DNA of 11,275 bases, taken from contig WTGT01000208.1 in the NCBI GenBank assembly GCA_011523445.1, positions 1-11,275 on the forward strand, written 5' to 3'. The position numbers were made by a program, and so were the translations under genes. Source of the stretch: Paracoccaceae bacterium (GTDB lineage Bacteria > Pseudomonadota > Alphaproteobacteria > Rhodobacterales > Rhodobacteraceae). Below the pieces are notes generated by a model. The model did no database searches. It was not told the DNA's origin and saw only the letters and a list, made by a program, of their open reading frames with translations. Positions 6,967-11,275 of this stretch are shown here, piece after piece; within the stretch, counting starts at the first letter, position 1; each line of letters starts with the position of its first letter.

Positions 6967-8552
6967 GCCAGAACCTGCTAGAAACAAACGACCTCTCCAT
7001 AACCTTTACCCATGAGGGACGTACGATTGAGGCCGTCAAGAAGGTCTCCCTGAGTGTTGACAAGGGGGAAACCGTAGCCATTGTTGGTGAATCGGGTTCC
7101 GGAAAATCGGTAACAGCCCTATCTACCGTGGGTTTGCTGCCAGGAAATGCCCAAATTACGGGTTCGGTCAAATTTAAGGGGCAGGAACTTGTAGATGTCG
7201 ATCTGAAGACCCTGCAGCAGATCAGGGGTAATGAGATCAGTTTCATTTTTCAGGAGCCGATGTCTTCCCTCAACCCTTTGCATACCTTGGAAAAACAGGT
7301 TGGAGAAAGCTTGAGAATTCACCAGAATCTGGTTGGAGGACAAGCCAGAAAGAAGATTTTGGAACTTCTGGAAAAAACCGGAATTGACAATCCGGAATCA
7401 AGGTTAAAATGCCATCCCCACTTGTTTTCAGGTGGTCAAAGGCAAAGAATCATGATTGCAATGGCCCTTGCCAACAATCCTTCACTCCTGATTGCTGATG
7501 AACCAACCACAGCTTTGGATGTAACCATTCAGGCCCAAATATTGAAGCTGCTCACCGACCTTAAGGAATCAGAGGGCATGGGATTGTTGTTCATAACCCA
7601 TGATCTCAACATCGTAAGAAACATTGCCGACAGGGTTCTGGTGATGAAAGACGGCAGCATTGTGGAAAGTGGTCATAAAGAAAAGGTTTTCGAGACACCC
7701 GAACATCCCTATACCAAGGCCCTGCTAGCAGCCGAACCTTCAGGTTCACCCGATGCCATTGACAAGGAGCGCAAACCGATATTGATGGTTAATAAACTCA
7801 AGGTCTGGTTTCCTATCAAGCGTGGTGTTCTCCGACGAACAGTTGGGCATGTCAAGGCAGTCAATACGGCAGATTTTCAAATCGAACGTGGGGAAACACT
7901 TGGCATCGTGGGTGAATCAGGCTCAGGAAAAACGACCATAGCACTTGCGATTCTCAAACTCGTTTCTTCGGAAGGTTCCATATCAATCAAGGGAAATCAA
8001 ATCGGCAACCTGTCAAGCGCCAGTGTTCGCCAGTTCAGAAAAAACATGCAGATCGTATTTCAGGATCCGTACGGTTCACTTTCCCCGAGGATGACTGTTG
8101 GACAAATTGTGTCGGAAGGGCTGAGGATACATAGGTCCCTGTCCAAGGACGAAATAAACGAATTGGCCTCCAAAATACTTGTTGAGGTCGGTCTTGAACC
8201 TGACATGATGGGAAGGTATCCCCATGAATTCTCAGGTGGTCAACGGCAAAGGATTGCCATAGCAAGAGCAATGATTCTCAGCCCTGAATTGCTGATTCTG
8301 GATGAGCCCACATCGGCCCTTGATCGAACGGTACAATCGCAAATTGTCGATTTGTTGCTAAAAATCCAGCGAGAGAAAACCCTGTCCTATATATTCATTA
8401 GCCATGATTTGCGGGTCGTAAAATCACTTTCCCACAAGATAATTGTCATGCAAGGGGGTAACATTGTCGAAAGTGGATCGACCGAGGAAATTTTTCAAAA
8501 CCCCAAAACGGATTATACCAAATCACTCATGGCAGCAGCGTATTTGAATTAG
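6963..8552 (+). CDS. yejF: Peptide ABC transporter ATP-binding protein YejF (two NBDs fused)
   Basis: YejF powers peptide import from the cytoplasmic face. The 529-residue protein contains two complete nucleotide-binding domains. NBD1 has Walker A GESGSGKS at 42-49, Q-loop Q97, signature FSGGQ at 155-159, Walker B LLIADE at 175-180 and H-loop H213. NBD2 has Walker A GESGSGKT at 317-324, Q-loop Q367, signature FSGGQ at 423-427, Walker B LLILDE at 443-448 and H-loop H481. All catalytic elements are intact, so both sites should be active. The OppD/DppD-like C-terminal extension of NBD1 (HPYTKALLAAEP, 248-259) is present. GTG 6963 overlaps the yejE stop in GTGA. It is the last gene of the operon; its TAG lies 21 bp from the converging dac stop, with no clear terminator between them. 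Confidence 0.95.
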   Translation: MSQNLLETNDLSITFTHEGRTIEAVKKVSLSVDKGETVAIVGESGSGKSVTALSTVGLLPGNAQITGSVKFKGQELVDVDLKTLQQIRGNEISFIFQEPMSSLNPLHTLEKQVGESLRIHQNLVGGQARKKILELLEKTGIDNPESRLKCHPHLFSGGQRQRIMIAMALANNPSLLIADEPTTALDVTIQAQILKLLTDLKESEGMGLLFITHDLNIVRNIADRVLVMKDGSIVESGHKEKVFETPEHPYTKALLAAEPSGSPDAIDKERKPILMVNKLKVWFPIKRGVLRRTVGHVKAVNTADFQIERGETLGIVGESGSGKTTIALAILKLVSSEGSISIKGNQIGNLSSASVRQFRKNMQIVFQDPYGSLSPRMTVGQIVSEGLRIHRSLSKDEINELASKILVEVGLEPDMMGRYPHEFSGGQRQRIAIARAMILSPELLILDEPTSALDRTVQSQIVDLLLKIQREKTLSYIFISHDLRVVKSLSHKIIVMQGGNIVESGSTEEIFQNPKTDYTKSLMAAAYLN

Positions 8553-8573
8553 AATGCGGGCTTACCCAACTAG

Positions 8574-9944
8574 CTATCTGATATAGAGCACCTGACATTC
8601 GGACTTGCGTCGGGCAAGTATACGACATACTTTCTCAGCCGATTTTTCATCCATCCCAATGTACTTCAATACTATGCCACGTCCATCATCAATCAGAATT
8701 TTCTTGGCCGAAAACAGTTCCGAAGGTACCATGAACTCCAATCTTCTGGCATTGCTGTTGGCTAGGCTCTTGGAATAATAGGTTCCGAGAATCACACCGG
8801 AATTCTTGGACACTATATTTGTACCATGGAGCAAGGTAAGTCCCCTCGGTCTCGGTAAAGGTGAGAAACTGTCCCATTCTTGTCCATCAATCATCAATGG
8901 GTCGGATGCTCCTCCCAATTCGATGATTTCTGACTGGTTTGAATCATCTAGACCGGCATAATCCACTTCTACAGATTCCACCTTTTCTTGCATGTCACCC
9001 ATTTCTACCAAAACCTCTGGCCTGAGCGTTGGAGATGACAACTCAGCCAAAACCTTTCCGTTAAGGGTGTATTTTCCATAGGAAGGCACCTTGGGTTTGA
9101 CTAGCCTGACATTGGATTTGGCTCTGGAGAAACCTAAATCCATCAATTTGGCAACCTGTGCATTTCTGGTGGTGGTTGATTTGCCGCCAAATACCGTTGT
9201 AATTATGCGTACATTACCTCGCTTTGCAGATGCTACCAAATTGAAACCGGCAGCTTGGGTATAGCCTGTTTTAATACCGTCAGCACCACTGTAATTTGTC
9301 AGGAATCTCCGATTTGTATTGTAAACGGTTTGGCCACCAACATTGGTGTATTTCCTCGAGAATAGATTATAATAGTCGGGATAATCATAAACCATGTGAC
9401 GACCGAGAATGGTCATATCCCTGGCTGTGGAATAATGCCCCTTTTGGGTCAATCCATTGGCATTTTTGAAATGGGTATTTTTCATACCCATTTGCTTTGC
9501 CGTGTTGTTCATTCGTTTGGTGAATGCTTCCAGACTACCCTCAATGGCTTCGGCAAGGGCTGTTGAAGCATCGTTGGCGGATCTTACGGCAGCTCCCCTG
9601 ATCAGGTATCTCAACCGAACCTTCGATCCGGCGCGCAGGTAAAGTTTTGACGGGGGTTCAGCTGCAGCCCTTTTGGAAATATTCACCCTTGTATCCAAGG
9701 TAATTTCACCATTCTCAACTGCCTCAAATACAACATAGAGGGTCATCATTTTGGTCAAGGATGCAGGATGAAGTATCCTGTCAGCGCTTCTTGAATGCAG
9801 TATTTCTCCATTCCTTGCATCCATTACGACTGCGGCATATGGAGCTGCCTTGGCTTCGCCATGAATTGAACAGGCAATTATAATTGTTGCCAAAACAGTT
9901 ATAAATTGTGCGCAAAATTTTGATGTAACGATTTTATTAATCAC
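8574..9944 (-). CDS. Serine D-alanyl-D-alanine carboxypeptidase (S11/PBP5-like) with a SPOR-like C-terminus
   Basis: The enzyme removes the terminal D-Ala from peptidoglycan pentapeptides in the periplasm. The 456-residue protein has a signal peptide that probably ends at AKA (31-33). The S11 catalytic set is complete: SLTK at 62-65 (nucleophile Ser62, Lys65), SAN at 122-124 and KTG at 225-227. A variable region (about 285-380) leads to a C-terminal segment (about 382-456) that resembles a SPOR repeat, with GVILGTYYSKSLANSNARR near the start and SAEKVCRILARRKSECQV near the end; such domains bind denuded septal glycan. This is a common alphaproteobacterial arrangement and replaces the amphipathic anchor of E. 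coli PBP5. The start is GTG (9942-9944), with AGG only 3 nt upstream; no other start precedes the signal peptide. A promoter is proposed at 10009-10037. Confidence 0.92.
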   Translation of the reverse strand: MINKIVTSKFCAQFITVLATIIIACSIHGEAKAAPYAAVVMDARNGEILHSRSADRILHPASLTKMMTLYVVFEAVENGEITLDTRVNISKRAAAEPPSKLYLRAGSKVRLRYLIRGAAVRSANDASTALAEAIEGSLEAFTKRMNNTAKQMGMKNTHFKNANGLTQKGHYSTARDMTILGRHMVYDYPDYYNLFSRKYTNVGGQTVYNTNRRFLTNYSGADGIKTGYTQAAGFNLVASAKRGNVRIITTVFGGKSTTTRNAQVAKLMDLGFSRAKSNVRLVKPKVPSYGKYTLNGKVLAELSSPTLRPEVLVEMGDMQEKVESVEVDYAGLDDSNQSEIIELGGASDPLMIDGQEWDSFSPLPRPRGLTLLHGTNIVSKNSGVILGTYYSKSLANSNARRLEFMVPSELFSAKKILIDDGRGIVLKYIGMDEKSAEKVCRILARRKSECQVLYIR

Positions 9945-10008
9945 TTGCCTGTACTTAATTTCAAAGCCACAATATTGATTTTATTTTGTGACAATAATCC
10001 CAAAGGTC

Positions 10009-10037
10009 TCTATATCATTTTACTTTGTAATCTTCAA
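10009..10037 (-). promoter_or_regulatory. Candidate sigma-70 promoter for the carboxypeptidase gene
   Basis: On the minus strand, TTGAAG (10037-10032) is followed by a 17-bp spacer and TATAGA (10014-10009), each 4/6 to consensus, about 65 bp before the GTG start. Inverted pentamers GGTCT (10005-10009) and AGACC (10037-10041) bracket it exactly, which may be an operator or chance. Confidence 0.4.
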
Positions 10038-10043
10038 GACCAT

Positions 10044-10745
10044 TTAAGCAGAATTTATTTTTGACAAGACATTTTGTAGTTGTATCAATTCCGAGATTTC
10101 AAAATATCTGTTTGAATCTATCGGTTTCCTGGCTTCATTTTCGTATTCCCAGTTTGGCTCATTGGACACCAGGACTCCCCAACAACCTACCTTCATGGAT
10201 GGGAGAATATCTGAGCGAATGGAATTGCCGACCATAACACAAGAGGAACAATCGATTTCGTGCCGATCAAAAATCGATCTGTAATTTTCTGGTGTTTTCT
10301 TGCTGACTATTTCAATTTGATCAAACAGATTGCCCAAACCCGACTGTGCTATTTTCCTTTCCTGATCGAATAAATCTCCCATTGTAATCATTATCAGGGT
10401 ATAATCGGTACTTAATTTTTCGATTAAATTCCTGACCCCAGGATAAAGTACCAACGGATATCTTTGCAGTTCCCTGCCTAAATCAAGAATTTGTGAAATT
10501 ATTCTGGTCGGTACCCTTCCCTGAGTGACTTCAATAGCAGTTTCAATCATGGAAAGAGTAAAACTCTTCACACCAAAACCATGGTAAGCAATGTTTTTCT
10601 TCTCAACCTTGAGTAAATGAGCACTCAGGTCAGATGACGTGGAATATTCTTCCAAAAGGCTTTTGAAGGTATCCTCAGTTGTATTGAAATGTTTGTTATT
10701 TGACCAAAGAGTATCATCTGCATCAAACGCTATTGTCGAAATCAT
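10044..10745 (-). CDS. HAD-superfamily phosphohydrolase, substrate unknown
   Basis: HAD enzymes transfer phosphoryl groups through an aspartyl-phosphate. This 233-residue cytosolic protein has the four expected motifs: motif I DADDT with nucleophile Asp8 and acid/base Asp10, motif II Thr121 (IMITMGD), motif III Lys149 or Lys150, and motif IV VGNSIRSDI with Asp179 as a metal ligand. The insert between motif I and about residue 100 is helical in character, like the C1 cap of YjjG-type nucleotidases, but the sequence does not identify a substrate. ATG 10745 puts motif I at the usual N-terminal position; no strong Shine-Dalgarno is seen. It is divergent from clpS across 66 bp and points toward dac, 99 bp away. 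Confidence 0.85.
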   Translation of the reverse strand: MISTIAFDADDTLWSNNKHFNTTEDTFKSLLEEYSTSSDLSAHLLKVEKKNIAYHGFGVKSFTLSMIETAIEVTQGRVPTRIISQILDLGRELQRYPLVLYPGVRNLIEKLSTDYTLIMITMGDLFDQERKIAQSGLGNLFDQIEIVSKKTPENYRSIFDRHEIDCSSCVMVGNSIRSDILPSMKVGCWGVLVSNEPNWEYENEARKPIDSNRYFEISELIQLQNVLSKINSA

Positions 10746-10772
10746 CTTTGTCTACTTGCCAATTTATGGTAA

Positions 10773-10789
10773 TCGAATAGTAGTCGAAT
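10773..10789. repeat. Paired TCGAAT direct repeats between the HAD gene and clpS
   Basis: TCGAAT occurs at 10773-10778 and 10784-10789. The copies are offset by 11 bp, about one helical turn, so both would lie on the same DNA face. The site sits in the 66-bp divergent gap and could bind a regulator. It is short and could be chance; no clear -35/-10 pair was found here. Confidence 0.22.
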
Positions 10790-10811
10790 TGATAAAGAAA
10801 AGAGTAAAAGA

Positions 10812-11165
10812 TTGAAAGCAATTATCCTGGTTGGATCTGCTGAAAATGAGCAATCCAAGCCAAATGATGACATCACGGCTGTATTGGTTCCGGAACATAA
10901 GGAGGAAATCGAGAAACCTCCAATGTACAAGGTCCTTCTCTTGAATGATGATTACACGCCGATGGAATTTGTTGTTGCGGTATTACAGGCGGTTTTTGCC
11001 TTTTCTCCCGAAAAAGCATTCGACCTAATGTTAACCGTTCATAACAAAGGGGTAGGAGTAGCAGGAGTTTTCATACATGAGATTGCAGAAACCAAGGCCA
11101 ATCAGGTACTGAGACTTGCCCAGGAGCATGGTCATCCCCTGATGTGTACAATCGAAAAAGAATAA
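10812..11165 (+). CDS. clpS: ATP-dependent Clp protease adaptor ClpS
   Basis: ClpS recognises proteins with destabilising N-terminal residues and delivers them to ClpA of the ClpAP protease. As read from TTG 10812 the product is 117 residues. About 37 residues form a variable, charged N-terminal extension, which in ClpS engages ClpA. The conserved core starts at MYKVLLLNDDYTPMEFVV (38-55), with the substrate-pocket residues Asn45, Asp46, Asp47, Thr49 and Met51, and His77 in LTVHNKGVGVAGVF. It ends HPLMCTIEKE, as in alphaproteobacterial homologues. No ATG or GTG lies between the upstream in-frame TAA (near 10768) and the core; the first in-frame ATG (Met38) would remove the extension. TTG is therefore the best start, but only a purine-rich stretch precedes it. 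clpA, often downstream in this class, is not within the window. Confidence 0.92.
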   Translation: MKAIILVGSAENEQSKPNDDITAVLVPEHKEEIEKPPMYKVLLLNDDYTPMEFVVAVLQAVFAFSPEKAFDLMLTVHNKGVGVAGVFIHEIAETKANQVLRLAQEHGHPLMCTIEKE

Positions 11166-11275
11166 GCACGGTCCAATTCCATACTGGAATAAAGAATTAT
11201 CAGGACTGATTCTTAAACTATCACCAATAACTAACGATTGATAACCCTAATTTACCTGGTCCAAATCCTTTAGGT
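11166..11275. other. Gene-free end of the window after clpS
   Basis: No reading frame is supported here. A short hairpin, ATTCC (11176-11180) with GGAAT (11186-11190) around a 5-nt loop, lies just after the clpS stop. It has no T-run, so it is not a convincing terminator. The rest is AT-rich and may hold the promoter of the next gene. Confidence 0.4.

Noticed and set aside
11176..11190. ATTCC/GGAAT hairpin as the clpS terminator
   Set aside because: The stem is only 5 bp and no T-run follows, so it cannot be called a terminator.
1..11275. CRISPR arrays, insertion sequences, phage genes, toxin-antitoxin or defence modules
   Set aside because: No regular direct-repeat series, transposase or integrase motifs, terminal inverted repeats or small paired toxin/antitoxin frames were seen; the genes are conserved housekeeping types.

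Overview
The window looks like a chromosomal housekeeping segment of an alphaproteobacterium that is AT-rich for that class. The placement rests on four things: a monofunctional prephenate dehydratase with a KLESYMVGG-type ACT domain, a membrane-anchored CycM-type cytochrome c, a complete yejABEF peptide importer, and a SPOR-tailed D,D-carboxypeptidase near clpS. No transposase, integrase, phage gene, CRISPR array, tRNA or rRNA is visible.

Layout. Positions 1-755 hold the 3' part of nudC (+), whose start lies before the window. Positions 756-1200 contain no credible protein but are rich in RNA-like structure; the part at about 885-1105 matches the architecture of 6S RNA (ssrS). Convergent to this is pheA (-, 1201-2058). 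Divergent from pheA is a membrane-anchored cytochrome c gene (+, 2168-2677), and the roughly 110 bp between the two starts carry two inverted repeats. Next, behind its own candidate promoter, is the yejA-yejB-yejE-yejF operon (+, 2885-8552), with stop/start overlaps at the last two junctions. Only 21 bp further on, it meets dac (-, 8574-9944), a penicillin-binding-protein-type D-alanyl-D-alanine carboxypeptidase. A HAD-family phosphatase gene (-, 10044-10745) follows and is divergent from clpS (+, 10812-11165). The last 110 bp hold no gene.

How the genes fit together. YejA captures peptides in the periplasm, YejB and YejE form the membrane channel, and YejF supplies two ATPase domains. Dac trims peptidoglycan stem peptides in the same compartment. 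ClpS delivers N-degron substrates to ClpAP. NudC hydrolyses NAD(H) and, in E. coli, removes NAD caps from RNA. PheA makes phenylpyruvate for phenylalanine synthesis. CycM carries electrons to terminal oxidases. Apart from the yej operon these are separate housekeeping functions, not one pathway.

I found no convincing new multi-gene system. The strongest under-described signal is the structured RNA locus between nudC and pheA: a probable 6S RNA preceded by a further folded element that could compete with its closing stem. Smaller points are a Gly-to-Glu change in the NudC Nudix box, operator-like repeats in two promoter regions, and heavy use of GTG/TTG starts.
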